Of a stretch of DNA of 64,000 nucleotides, positions 1-8,925 are shown in pieces. The stretch spans positions 1-64,000 of the forward strand of contig CAZWHQ010000021.1 in NCBI GenBank assembly GCA_964633715.1, in the 5' to 3' direction. Position 1 is the first letter of the stretch. Each line of letters begins with the position of its first letter. The notes under the pieces are model-generated. The model did no database searches and had not been told where the DNA came from. It saw nothing but the letters and a program-made list of their open reading frames with translations. Made by a program: the position numbers and the translations under genes. Origin of the DNA: JAUWVG01 sp964633715 (GTDB lineage: Bacteria > Acidobacteriota > Aminicenantia > Aminicenantales > Aminicenantaceae).

Positions 1-57
1 TTAAATGGGGACAGTCCCCACTTTTTTTAAAAAAAAGTGGGGACTGTCCCCATTTAA
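1..57. repeat. perfect 57-nt palindrome with GGGGACAGTCCCC arms
   Basis: The first 57 bases form a perfect inverted repeat: 28-nt arms around a single central A. Each arm contains the smaller palindrome GGGGACAGTCCCC, and the centre is a T7/A8 run. It begins 4 nt after the stop of the minus-strand response-regulator gene, so transcribed from that gene it would give a GC-rich hairpin and could also serve as a terminator. The GGGGACAGTCCCC motif resembles REP-type palindromes that I recall near Y1 (REP-associated) transposases in other bacteria; no transposase is visible here. The repeat may extend to the left of the window. Confidence 0.8.
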
Positions 58-60
58 TCT

Positions 61-1434
61 TTATTGAATTTTATACTGCACCATCTTGTTGAAGAGGGTT
101 TTGCGGCTGATTCCAAGCATTTGTGCGGCCTTTGTCCTGTTGCCACTTGATTCCAGCAGTGCTTTTTCTATAAAACTCCTTTCATTCTTTTCTGTGATGT
201 TTTGAATCATTTGATTCATCGGCCGTGCTTTTCCGAAGGGGAGATTTTTTTCATCCACAGCCTTGACTCTTATTCTCAACGGCATATCCTCTTCCTCAAT
301 TTTAGAGCTTTCACTCATGACCATGGTTTCATAGATGAGACTTTCCATCTCGCGAATATTCCCAGGCCAATCATAATTTTTGAGCAGATTGAGTGTCCCT
401 GGAGTCATACCTTTTATGTCTTTACTCAGTTCTTGGTTGAATTTTTCTATAAAGTATTCACAGAGGAGAGAGATATCCTCTTTTCTTTCTCTTAGGGGAG
501 GAACATGAATAGACAGAACGGCCAGCCGCCAATAAAGATCTTCCCTGAATACTCCGTCTTTGACTCTGTCTTCCAGGACTCTATTGGTGGCGGCGATAAC
601 ACGGACATCGATAGGTGTGGTTTCTGTTCCTCCAACCTTGACGATCTCTTTTTCTCCCAAAGCACGCAGGAGTTTGACCTGGGCTTCTTGAGAGAGTTCC
701 CCCACTTCATCCAGAAAAATTGTTCCTTTATTGGCCAATTCAAATTTTCCTGTTTTTTCCACTTTAGCATCTGTAAATGCCCCTTTTATATGGCCAAAAA
801 ATTCCGACTCGATCAAATCCTTCGGGATAGCGCCGCAGTTGACCACGACAAAGGGCTTATCTTTTTTTGGGCTTTTAAAATGGATAGCCCTGGCGATCAG
901 TTCCTTTCCCGTCCCACTCTCACCTGTAATCAGGACCGTCCCGTCCACACGTGATATTTTTTCCATCATCTGGAAAATGGAATTCATTTTTCCGCTTGTC
1001 CCGATAATGTTGGAAAATCTGTAGCGGGCAGAGAGTTCGGACTTCAGCTCATTCACTTCCCTCCGGAGTCTTTTGACTTCCAGGGCTCTGGATATCAGGA
1101 GCAGGAGTTCATTGTTGTCGACAGGCTTTTCCAGGTAGTCATAGGCCCCGAGTTTGGTCGCTTCCACCGCATTCTGGATTGTCCCAAATGCCGTTATGAT
1201 TATGACTTGTGCTGTGGGTAAGGCCTCTTTTATTTTGGCGAGAACCTCAATACCTGAATAGTCTGGCATGTTCATGTCGAGAAGGATAACGTCGGGATTA
1301 AAACTCATGGCTTTTTTTAATCCCTCTTCTCCGTTTTCTGCAGTTTTTACAGAATAGTCCTTGTCCTCTAGAAGAAGTGAAAAAATATCCCGGATATTTT
1401 TTTCATCGTCGATGATAAGGATTTTATGTTTCAT
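61..1434 (-). CDS. sigma-54-dependent response regulator, NtrC family
   Basis: This 457-residue transcription activator has three domains. A receiver domain (about 1-120) carries the acidic pocket at D9-D10 and the phosphoacceptor D53. An AAA+ domain (about 140-375) has Walker A GESGTGKE at 171-178, the sigma-54 contact loop GAFTDA at 218-223 (a variant of GAFTGA) and a Walker B with FLDEVGEL. A C-terminal Fis-type helix-turn-helix ends the protein. The start at 1434 (MKHKILIID) is chosen because it begins exactly at the receiver fold; an upstream in-frame extension would overlap the kinase gene. It follows the histidine kinase gene by 4 nt, so the two form a two-component pair. The divergent TolC/ABC export operon, with a sigma-54-like promoter, is the obvious candidate target (inference). 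Confidence 0.95.
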   Translation of the reverse strand: MKHKILIIDDEKNIRDIFSLLLEDKDYSVKTAENGEEGLKKAMSFNPDVILLDMNMPDYSGIEVLAKIKEALPTAQVIIITAFGTIQNAVEATKLGAYDYLEKPVDNNELLLLISRALEVKRLRREVNELKSELSARYRFSNIIGTSGKMNSIFQMMEKISRVDGTVLITGESGTGKELIARAIHFKSPKKDKPFVVVNCGAIPKDLIESEFFGHIKGAFTDAKVEKTGKFELANKGTIFLDEVGELSQEAQVKLLRALGEKEIVKVGGTETTPIDVRVIAATNRVLEDRVKDGVFREDLYWRLAVLSIHVPPLRERKEDISLLCEYFIEKFNQELSKDIKGMTPGTLNLLKNYDWPGNIREMESLIYETMVMSESSKIEEEDMPLRIRVKAVDEKNLPFGKARPMNQMIQNITEKNERSFIEKALLESSGNRTKAAQMLGISRKTLFNKMVQYKIQ

Positions 1435-1438
1435 ATTA

Positions 1439-2680
1439 CTATTCCAGAGGCAGTGTGATCCAAACCGTCGTGCCATGATCCATTTTGCTTTTGACTTCTA
1501 TCTCTCCTTTATGAGCTTCGATAATACCGTAACAAATCGAGAGGCCAAGACCTGTCCCGCCTTTTTTTGTCGTGAAAAACGGATCAAAAATATTGTCCAG
1601 TTTGTCTTCAGGAATTCCTTCCCCGGTGTCGGCCACCGATATCAAAATTTTGTGGCTGTCTTTAGGGTGGACCGTGATCTTTAATTCTCCTCCTGTTGAC
1701 ATGGCTTGGGCTGAATTCAGCAGGATGTTCAGGAAAAGCTGTTTGAGCTGGGCTTTGTCGCTGTTGAGCAAAACAGGTGCTTTGGGGTAATTCCGTGTGA
1801 CCGTGATCTTGAATTTTTTAGCCTGGATGGAAATCAAATCAAGGCAGTCTTCGAGAATCTTTATGAGTTCATTTTTCTCTTTTTTGATCTCTGAGGGCCG
1901 CGAAAAGGAGAGCAGGGCGGAGAGGATCTCGTTGATCCTCCTCGTTTCCTGCAGGGCATTGGTCAAGAGTTGTTTTTCTTTATCCGATTGAATTTTTGTG
2001 CTGAGATACTGAAGCGAGGATTGGATAGCCGTAAGTGGATTTCTGATTTCATGAGCTGCACCGGCCGCTAGTTCGCCTATGGTCGCCAGTTTGTCTGCTC
2101 TGGACATCCTCCGGAAGCGTTCCCGTTGCTCTTTGTACAGAATAGCATTTTCGAGAGCGATACCTGCCTGTGGTGTCAGAGTTGAGATGATGGCGAGTTC
2201 CTGTTTAGTGAATTTCCTTTTTTCTGCTTTTGGACCGATAAAAATGATGCCGATCAGCCTGTTCATCGAGACAAGAGGAAAACAGAGTTCGATGTTGAGG
2301 TTTTTAAGCTGCTCCTTTTCTTTATTTGTTAAAAATTGAAGAACGCCTGCCTGTTCCGGAATGTGGAAATGGGTTTTGTTAACCTTCAGCCACTTTGCGA
2401 GAGGTCCAGTGCTTAGAAAAAAGACCTTTTTAATTTTGTCCTCTTCGAATCCTATGGAATTGATGACCTTAAATTTTCCGGATTCCTGATCAAAGATGAC
2501 CAAAAATAATTTTTCTACAGGAATGAATTCTTTTATTTTTCCCAAGAAGTTATGTCCGATCTGTTCGATGTCTTCTATGATGTTCAGACTGTCTTCCAAT
2601 TCTTTAAAGAAGAAATAGGGATATTCGTCCTGGTTATCTTTAGACAGTTTGCTGATAAAAAAATCTCGAATGAAGCCCAC
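1439..2680 (-). CDS. cytoplasmic sensor histidine kinase with GAF domain
   Basis: This 413-residue kinase has no membrane segment. A GAF-like domain (about 45-190) is followed by a HisKA dimerisation domain with the H-box AAHEIRNPLTA and a HATPase domain with the N box (LLNSAQAM), DTGEGIP and GTGLGLSICYGII. It should autophosphorylate and pass phosphate to the NtrC-type regulator encoded 4 nt downstream. The start codon is GTG with GAGGT about 7 nt upstream. The lack of membrane segments suggests an internal or cofactor signal read by the GAF domain; the ligand cannot be told from the sequence. It is transcribed divergently from the export operon. Confidence 0.93.
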   Translation of the reverse strand: MGFIRDFFISKLSKDNQDEYPYFFFKELEDSLNIIEDIEQIGHNFLGKIKEFIPVEKLFLVIFDQESGKFKVINSIGFEEDKIKKVFFLSTGPLAKWLKVNKTHFHIPEQAGVLQFLTNKEKEQLKNLNIELCFPLVSMNRLIGIIFIGPKAEKRKFTKQELAIISTLTPQAGIALENAILYKEQRERFRRMSRADKLATIGELAAGAAHEIRNPLTAIQSSLQYLSTKIQSDKEKQLLTNALQETRRINEILSALLSFSRPSEIKKEKNELIKILEDCLDLISIQAKKFKITVTRNYPKAPVLLNSDKAQLKQLFLNILLNSAQAMSTGGELKITVHPKDSHKILISVADTGEGIPEDKLDNIFDPFFTTKKGGTGLGLSICYGIIEAHKGEIEVKSKMDHGTTVWITLPLE

Positions 2681-2858
2681 TCTAATACCTCAAATAGATT
2701 TTACCGCAAAAATCATAAAAAAGGAACATGGAATGAGTAACAGCTTTCTCACTCGTGTAATTATTTACCCATATCGCTGGGGCTTTTTTCCATTATTTTA
2801 ATGAATTATTCACAATTATCAGAGGTATATAAAATAGATTAGTCTGCAATTTCCTATT

Positions 2859-2875
2859 TGGTATGTTTTTCGCTT
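2859..2875 (+). promoter_or_regulatory. candidate sigma-54 (-24/-12) promoter of the export operon
   Basis: TGGTATGTTTTTCGCTT keeps GG (2860-2861) and GC (2872-2873) exactly 10 nt apart, as in the -24/-12 consensus TGGCACG-N4-TTGCW. The predicted start near 2885 leaves a short leader with the ribosome site AAGGAGGAG at 2893-2901 before the ATG at 2909. A sigma-54 activator and kinase pair lies just upstream on the other strand. An 11-nt palindrome TGAATTATTCA at 2802-2812 and a GAGT/ACTC inverted repeat near 2733-2754 are possible activator sites, but neither is convincing alone. Confidence 0.55.
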
Positions 2876-2908
2876 ATAGGTATATCTGAAAAAAGGAGGA
2901 GATTGAGT

Positions 2909-4480
2909 ATGCGTAAAAGAAATCTTATATGTTTATTATTCATGAGTGTGTTTTTCTTTTCCTCACTTTGGGCATTGCCGCAGCAAAAGAGAGACATCAC
3001 CCTTGAGGAATGCATCATCCATGCGATCAAGAATAATTTGGACGTCACGGCAGAGTTGATCACTCCTGAGATTGCCCGGATGTCAGTTACTCAGTCAAGG
3101 GAAAAATTCCTTCCTTCCCTAAGTTTTAGCTTCACACGACGGAATACGAACGCCCCCGCTTCTTCATGGATTGAGTCTTCTGATCAGGTTCTCACAACCT
3201 TCAACAATTACATCGGTCAAATCAGTCAGCTGCTTCCAACGGGAGGACAGCTGAACGTTTCGCTAAATGCGAATATGAATGATACCAATCAAAGGTTCTT
3301 GTCAATTAATCCCCGGTATGGAAGCACTCTGGATTTTACTTTTTCTCAACCGTTATTGAGAAACTTTGGGATTAAAGCTAACCGCAGGGAAATTTTCGTT
3401 GCCCAGAACAACAGAGACATCTCCGAAAATGACTTCAAAAAAGTCCTTCTCGATACGGTCCTTGCCGTAGAAGATGCCTACTGGAATCTTGTTTACAGCA
3501 TAGAGACCTTGGATGTGAGGAGGCAGTCTCTGGAACTGGCGCAGGATCTTTTGCAGAAGAGCCAAAAGGAGGTGGAGATTGGGACCTTGGCACCTAAGGA
3601 AATATTGAGTGCTCAAGCCGAGGTGGCTGCCCGTGAGGCCGATATTCTGCAGGCTGATACACTGGTGAAAAATAACACCGACCGCCTAAAGACTCTCATC
3701 AACCTTGCTGATGAGGAAGAAGAGATTTTTCTTATTCCGGCCGATCAGCCGGCATTTGAGCTTAAAGACATAAGTTTGGAGGACGCATACCGCTTGGCCG
3801 TTGAAAACCGGCCCGACCTGAATTCTTCCCGGATCGGATTAAAAAACAGGGATATTGATATACGATATGCCTGGAATCAACTGCTTCCTGATTTAAATTT
3901 CAGTGCCAATTACTGGAGCCCCGGTCTGTCAGGGGACCAAGTCCTCTATCTCAATAATAATCCCCTTACCAATATCATTGTGGGAACGATTCCGGGAGGA
4001 GCAAGTGACGCGATGAAGGATGCCTTAAATTTTAAATATAAAAATTGGTCTCTATACTTCACTTTGGATGTCCCCTTAAACACAATTTTGACACGTGCGG
4101 CTTTAGTCCAGGCAAAAAAAAGCCGGGAACGTGCTGTTGTGAGGATGAAAAGTCTGGAGCAAAAGGCCTTTTTGGAGACCAAAACAACAGTCCGGACAGT
4201 AAAGACGGATTATCAGAGAGTCGAGGCCTATAAAGTCGCACGGGAACTTGCAGAACAAAAACTTGACGCGGAAGAATCAAAATTAAGAGCCGGCATGACG
4301 ACAAATTTTATGGTGCTTCAGTACCAGAGAGATTTAGCCACTGCCAAGAGCGCTGAACTTAGGGCTGTAATTGATTACAACCTCTCTTTATCCAGATTAA
4401 ACAACATATTGGGCATAGGTCTTAAAAACTGGAATATTAAACTCACTGATGTGGGATCAGGTGAAGGAATTTTGCAATGA
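2909..4480 (+). CDS. TolC-family outer membrane efflux protein
   Basis: This 523-residue protein has an N-terminal signal peptide (hydrophobic stretch ending near WALPQQ) and two outer-membrane-efflux repeats rich in long helices, for example around residues 195-270 (AYWNLVYSIETLDVRRQSLEL) and near the C terminus (AELRAVIDYNLSLSRLNNILG). Family members trimerise into an outer-membrane barrel plus periplasmic tunnel. The start at 2909 is preferred over an upstream in-frame ATG because it is preceded by AAGGAGGAG and begins directly with a signal peptide. Its stop overlaps the next start (ATGA), so it is translationally coupled to the first ABC-2 permease, which implies one export machine. No separate HlyD/MFP adaptor gene is present nearby. 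Confidence 0.93.
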   Translation: MRKRNLICLLFMSVFFFSSLWALPQQKRDITLEECIIHAIKNNLDVTAELITPEIARMSVTQSREKFLPSLSFSFTRRNTNAPASSWIESSDQVLTTFNNYIGQISQLLPTGGQLNVSLNANMNDTNQRFLSINPRYGSTLDFTFSQPLLRNFGIKANRREIFVAQNNRDISENDFKKVLLDTVLAVEDAYWNLVYSIETLDVRRQSLELAQDLLQKSQKEVEIGTLAPKEILSAQAEVAAREADILQADTLVKNNTDRLKTLINLADEEEEIFLIPADQPAFELKDISLEDAYRLAVENRPDLNSSRIGLKNRDIDIRYAWNQLLPDLNFSANYWSPGLSGDQVLYLNNNPLTNIIVGTIPGGASDAMKDALNFKYKNWSLYFTLDVPLNTILTRAALVQAKKSRERAVVRMKSLEQKAFLETKTTVRTVKTDYQRVEAYKVARELAEQKLDAEESKLRAGMTTNFMVLQYQRDLATAKSAELRAVIDYNLSLSRLNNILGIGLKNWNIKLTDVGSGEGILQ

Positions 4481-5988
4481 TCTGGAAGATTACGAAAAAA
4501 GAGTTTCACAACAATCTCCTTACTTTTCGCTTTACCTTTGGCACACTGATCCTGATTTTTTTGGTTTTGGCCATCACGTCAGGGAGTGTCAGAGGTTTTT
4601 TGGATTTAAGGGAAGAGTATTTGCTCAGCAGTCAAGCGAATGAGACAAGGCTCGCTGAGAACAGAGTCTACTGTACGATTGAGTATGAGGTGACCAAAGC
4701 TCCCGAAGTTTTATCTATCCTGAACCTGGGTGTGACCAACCGTCTTGGCAATTCTGTGCTGATGTCGTTAAGACAGATACCTTCGGCGGAAAAGAAATAT
4801 GCCCAGGAAAACCCTTTGCTCAATATCTTTACGTCTTTAGATTTAACTCTGGTCTATAAGATTGTCATCAGTCTTCTGGCCATGTTATTTGCCTTTGATG
4901 TGATATCTGGAGAGAAAGAGGGAGGGACCTTAAAGCTTCTTATTGCTCAGGGAGCTTCGAGGTTCAAGGTCATGCTCGGTAAATATTTTGGGAACATGCT
5001 CACGCTGCTGGCTTCCTTTTTTATAAGTCTGTTTATCGCTTTTCTCATCATTATTCTCCACTTTCCCAATCTAAAGACATTGGATTGGATGAGAATCCTT
5101 ATTTTTGCTGTTCTGACAATGTTCTATATCTCTCTGTTTTTTCTGCTGGGTCTTCTCATTTCAGCCCTGACAAAAAAAGCGTCTCACTCCTTGATTTTTT
5201 GTCTTTTTGTCTGGATCTTTTTTGTCATCATTATCCCCAATTTATCCACCTATTTGGCGACTGTGATCAAGCCTGTACCCCCTGAAAAAGTCCTCGAAGT
5301 GCAGATAGATGAGCTTTACTCTCAAACCCGGGAAAAGCTTCGCATATGGAATGAGAACAATCGTGCATCCATAAGCATCTGGGGTTCTATGGATTCCACG
5401 GATGGAATATACGTTCTTCAAAGGGCGGATAAGGTTACGATTGACCATTTTAAAAAACTCATCACATTTTCCGAACCGCTCTACAGGGAGAGAACAGATA
5501 AGATTTGGGCTGCCAAGCAGGATTTTTACAAACAGCTAAGGGAACAAGAGAGACTGGCGACTCGATTGAGCCGGATTTCACCGACAGGGCTCTTTCAAGA
5601 AATCTCTGAAATGATTGCTCGGACGGATATCACGAATTATGAAAGATATATTCAACAGGCGGCCCTGTACAGAGAATCGGTGTTTAATTATTTAAATAGC
5701 AAAGATGCCTTTCAATCTCTCCGGTGGTTTACGGTAATGGAAGAAAAAGACATTCTGCCCCGGGAAGAATACCAAAAAGTCAATTACAGAAAACCGGATG
5801 GAAGCTACTACACCTTAGAGGATTACGATCCCCTGAATCTATCGGATTTTCCCCGTTTCAGTTATCAGGAAGAAATCCTGCCGGATATACTCCCTCGAGT
5901 GATCACCCTACTGTTTGTTCTCGTTTTACTCAATCTGATTTTTTTCCTTGGTTCTGCCGGAGCCTTTTATCTCTACGATGTGAGATGA
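4477..5988 (+). CDS. ABC-2 type permease with large extracytoplasmic domain (1 of 4)
   Basis: This 503-residue membrane protein has one N-terminal membrane helix (about 20-36), a roughly 85-residue outside segment, then a helix leading into DVISGEKEGGTLKL (141-154), the cytoplasmic coupling motif typical of NosY/COG1277-type ABC-2 permeases. Three more helices follow (to about 265), then a roughly 200-residue soluble loop and a final helix ending in FYLYDVR. It starts inside the stop codon of the TolC gene. All four permeases in this operon share this plan and a similar ending, so they are likely paralogues. The substrate is unknown. Confidence 0.9.
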   Translation: MIWKITKKEFHNNLLTFRFTFGTLILIFLVLAITSGSVRGFLDLREEYLLSSQANETRLAENRVYCTIEYEVTKAPEVLSILNLGVTNRLGNSVLMSLRQIPSAEKKYAQENPLLNIFTSLDLTLVYKIVISLLAMLFAFDVISGEKEGGTLKLLIAQGASRFKVMLGKYFGNMLTLLASFFISLFIAFLIIILHFPNLKTLDWMRILIFAVLTMFYISLFFLLGLLISALTKKASHSLIFCLFVWIFFVIIIPNLSTYLATVIKPVPPEKVLEVQIDELYSQTREKLRIWNENNRASISIWGSMDSTDGIYVLQRADKVTIDHFKKLITFSEPLYRERTDKIWAAKQDFYKQLREQERLATRLSRISPTGLFQEISEMIARTDITNYERYIQQAALYRESVFNYLNSKDAFQSLRWFTVMEEKDILPREEYQKVNYRKPDGSYYTLEDYDPLNLSDFPRFSYQEEILPDILPRVITLLFVLVLLNLIFFLGSAGAFYLYDVR

Positions 5989-5990
5989 CC

Positions 5991-7385
5991 ATGATCAAAG
6001 AAATTTTCATTAAGGAACTTAGAGAGAATTTAAACACCATCAGATTTTATCTCATTCTGATCCTGACCATCCTGCTGTTTGTGGTCAGCTCTATCATTTT
6101 TATGCGGAATTACAGCCAGAAGGTTTTGGATTACAGGAGTGATACAACGGCGAATGAGAACCAGTTGGTGGAGAAAAGCGAGGATCTTCTCCAGTTGGCC
6201 CGGTTTGAGCAGAGTCTTCTCAAAGGGCCGAATCCCTCTGAATTTTTATCTGAGGCCAACGAAAAATTCCTGCCGAACAAATTTCTCACCGATATATTCT
6301 ATCTTGACTTTCCAGAAGTGGTAGGACGAAGCAATGCCCTACTTCGCGGATTTAAAACAGTGGATTGGGAATTTATTGTGGCTATTGTCCTGAGTTTTTT
6401 GGCATTTATCCTTAGTTATGATTCAATATCCGGTGAAAAGGAGCAGAATACTCTCTCATTGATTTTTTCCAATTCCGTCAAAACTGTTCAGGTTTTCTCC
6501 GGGAAATTTTTTGGACTGTTGATCACAATTTCTATTCCCCTTGTCATTGGCGGTCTCATCGGCTTGCTTCTCATCAATTTGAGCGGTGAGATTTCTATAA
6601 ATTACGGGAAAGTGCTTTTGTTCCTTTTTGTGTCGCTGGTTTTTCTTTCTCTTTTTCTGCTCATGGGGATGACGGTGTCCTCCATATTTTCACAATCTGT
6701 GACGAGTGCGATCACTCTTCTCTTTATTTGGATTTTTATGGCTTTTGTTATTCCGGCAACCGGGAATCTGATTGCCCATCAGTTTTATCCAATCCCGAAA
6801 AAAGGAGAAATCGAAAAGAGAATTGAAACGACCTCAGATGAAATTTATGAGATAAAATACAAAGATACGGGAGCCGGCAGCTGGAATGGAGACCCGTTTG
6901 CGGAATGGGTGCCTCTCCGGGCGCAGTGGTGTATGGACATCATGAATGTCCGCAATCAAATCTATAACGACTTTATAAATCAAATGATCAGTCAGGTGGA
7001 ACGCACAAAATTGTTGACAAGAGTTTCTCCTGTTTCCGTGTTTCAATACTTAACAGAAGAAATTGCCGGAACCGGAGTAAAGAGATTTGAAAATTTTTTC
7101 CGTCAGGCCAATAGATTCAAACAGCTCTTATATGATTTTGTAGAAGAAAAAGACAGGCCCGATGACAAGAGCCCTCATCTTCTGACTCTGCCGCTGACAA
7201 CGGGAAATGCGGGCATTTCGCGGCTTCCGGTCGAATATGCCTCTGTTCCACAATTTCAGGAACAGTTTCCCCGGCTGAAAGATAACCTCTCTCCGATTTT
7301 AATAGATTTATCGATCCTCGTGATCCTTTGCCTCTTGTTTTTTATGGTGGGATATTTTCTTGTAGTGAGGTATGACAAACGATGA
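5991..7385 (+). CDS. ABC-2 type permease (2 of 4)
   Basis: This is a 464-residue paralogue of the preceding permease: N-terminal helix, outside segment, coupling motif DSISGEKEQNTLSL, three helices, a long soluble loop and a last helix ending VRYDKR. Two ATGs are possible: 5985, overlapping the previous stop as ATGA, and 5991. The second is used because the protein then starts MIKEIFIKEL, matching the N termini of the sister permeases. The open frame extends far upstream inside the previous gene, but that part has no membrane-protein character in this frame. It ends with an ATGA overlap onto the next reading frame. Confidence 0.88.
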   Translation: MIKEIFIKELRENLNTIRFYLILILTILLFVVSSIIFMRNYSQKVLDYRSDTTANENQLVEKSEDLLQLARFEQSLLKGPNPSEFLSEANEKFLPNKFLTDIFYLDFPEVVGRSNALLRGFKTVDWEFIVAIVLSFLAFILSYDSISGEKEQNTLSLIFSNSVKTVQVFSGKFFGLLITISIPLVIGGLIGLLLINLSGEISINYGKVLLFLFVSLVFLSLFLLMGMTVSSIFSQSVTSAITLLFIWIFMAFVIPATGNLIAHQFYPIPKKGEIEKRIETTSDEIYEIKYKDTGAGSWNGDPFAEWVPLRAQWCMDIMNVRNQIYNDFINQMISQVERTKLLTRVSPVSVFQYLTEEIAGTGVKRFENFFRQANRFKQLLYDFVEEKDRPDDKSPHLLTLPLTTGNAGISRLPVEYASVPQFQEQFPRLKDNLSPILIDLSILVILCLLFFMVGYFLVVRYDKR

Positions 7386-7426
7386 AAAAACTCAAAATAA
7401 ATAGTGATAAGAAAAGGAGATATGGC

Positions 7427-8905
7427 ATGAAAAATGTAAAACATCTAGTTCTTGTGGTTCTTCTGCTGACCACATGTATTTTTGTGACCTATGCACAGGA
7501 ATCGCAGACCATGAAGCTGCTGACCCTGAAAAAGGCTCAGCTCGTGCAGGAAGAGATGAAAGGTGATTTTGACAGAGCCCTCAAGCTCAAAGAGGAGGGG
7601 CTGATCTCGGAAGAGGATTTTGCCCGGAAGAGGACCGCCTATCTTCAAGCTTCTGTGAGCTACCAGGAAGCTTTGATCAGTTTTATGGGCAGCGAGGCGA
7701 GGATCTCTGTGGCCAGTGCTGTCAAATTTCAGGATAAGGCGGGAAAAAAATTCGTCCGGGTATCACTCAGGTATTCCTCAAAAGAACTCAAAGAGCTGGC
7801 CAAACTGAATATCGATGCTCAGGACCTCTTTCCGTTGGATTTTTTAAAAGAAATAAAAGACGTGTACATCTCTCTTCACTCAGAGGGCAAAATCATTTCC
7901 GATCCCTACGAAAAGGGCATCCCATCGCTGGCTCTGGAAGAAGAGAAGGAGGTCACATTTCAACTGCTGAAAGACGTGGAGAACCTGGATGTCAACGTTT
8001 TTTATTCTGGAAAAAATGAAACAACATCTGTCTATCTGCAGAAGGGTCTGAGTGCCAACATTGTCACAATCAATTCGGCTCAGTTTTCTCAGGAAGCAGA
8101 CCTGGAAAGCCAGGCCACTTTTGATCTCTCTCTTGAAAAATTCAGTGGGGAGGCCAATATTTTTCGGCTTCAGATTATCAATCTTCCCCGTCAGATCACC
8201 TATGAATTTGTCGATCCTCAGACCCAGGCCCGCCTGTCCCAGATTAAATTTACCGAGGGGGTAACCAGTATGCAGCTGTCTTTGAGGCTTTATCTCCCTA
8301 AAAATGCCGATGATCAGGTGGTTATGGATAAGCCGATAGAATTCAGTGCTCTGGCTCTCGATAATAAGCAGGCCGCCCGTCTCCAGGAAATGCTTGCGGA
8401 AGATGCCTTCATCGATCTCAATGAAATAGAAAATCTAAACGCCGGGAATGTCAATCTGGAACTGATTCCACGGGGAGTTGGAAGAATAGAAGTCCAGGCC
8501 GTCAATCTCTACCACGAAATCAAGGTGGGAGAGAGCGTGGACATGGAAGTCCGGATTGTCAACACAGGCACACGGCTGCTCAATAACATCAGAATTTTTT
8601 CTGATCTCCCTTTAAATTGGAAGGCGGAAATTCAGCCGGATCTCATCGCGACCTTGGAACAGAATCAAGAAGAGATTGTTAACCTCAAATTTATCCCCCC
8701 GGATGATGTCTCTGTTGGAGATTATGAACCGAGGATAAGGACCGAATGTCTCGCCGACAATCGGAGGGTTGAGTCCGAAGATAAAATTGTCAGGGTTCAT
8801 CTCAGTGCAAAGACGAATGTCCTGGGTATTACGCTGTTGATCGCTTTGCTCATCGGATTGCTTGTGGGGATTGTTGTTTTTGGAATAAAGCTGACAAGAA
8901 GATAA
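7427..8905 (+). CDS. NEW3-domain periplasmic protein with C-terminal membrane anchor
   Basis: This 492-residue protein has a signal peptide (to about residue 24, VTYAQ), a helical segment (about 28-80) containing RALKLKEEGLISEEDF, a middle beta-rich region, and a NEW3-like immunoglobulin-type domain (about 360-460; ESVDMEVRIVNTGTRLL). One C-terminal transmembrane helix (LLIALLIGLLVGIVVFGI) ends in basic LTRR. Most of the protein should therefore face the periplasm. The start at 7427 is preferred over the overlapping ATG at 7382 because GGAGA lies 6 nt upstream and a clean signal peptide follows. The helical segment resembles both a SHOCT motif and half of an HlyD-type adaptor hairpin. Its place between permeases of a TolC operon makes it a candidate adaptor (inference). 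Confidence 0.75.
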   Translation: MKNVKHLVLVVLLLTTCIFVTYAQESQTMKLLTLKKAQLVQEEMKGDFDRALKLKEEGLISEEDFARKRTAYLQASVSYQEALISFMGSEARISVASAVKFQDKAGKKFVRVSLRYSSKELKELAKLNIDAQDLFPLDFLKEIKDVYISLHSEGKIISDPYEKGIPSLALEEEKEVTFQLLKDVENLDVNVFYSGKNETTSVYLQKGLSANIVTINSAQFSQEADLESQATFDLSLEKFSGEANIFRLQIINLPRQITYEFVDPQTQARLSQIKFTEGVTSMQLSLRLYLPKNADDQVVMDKPIEFSALALDNKQAARLQEMLAEDAFIDLNEIENLNAGNVNLELIPRGVGRIEVQAVNLYHEIKVGESVDMEVRIVNTGTRLLNNIRIFSDLPLNWKAEIQPDLIATLEQNQEEIVNLKFIPPDDVSVGDYEPRIRTECLADNRRVESEDKIVRVHLSAKTNVLGITLLIALLIGLLVGIVVFGIKLTRR

Positions 8906-8925
8906 ATTAAAATATGGAGGCAAAA

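Noticed and set aside
1435..1476. 14-residue N-terminal extension of the response regulator
   Set aside because: It overlaps the end of the kinase gene and precedes a receiver domain that starts cleanly at MKHKILII.
5724..5990. Upstream extension of permease 2
   Set aside because: It lies fully inside permease 1 in another frame and has no membrane character; sister permeases all start with the MxxxxxKE pattern found at 5991.
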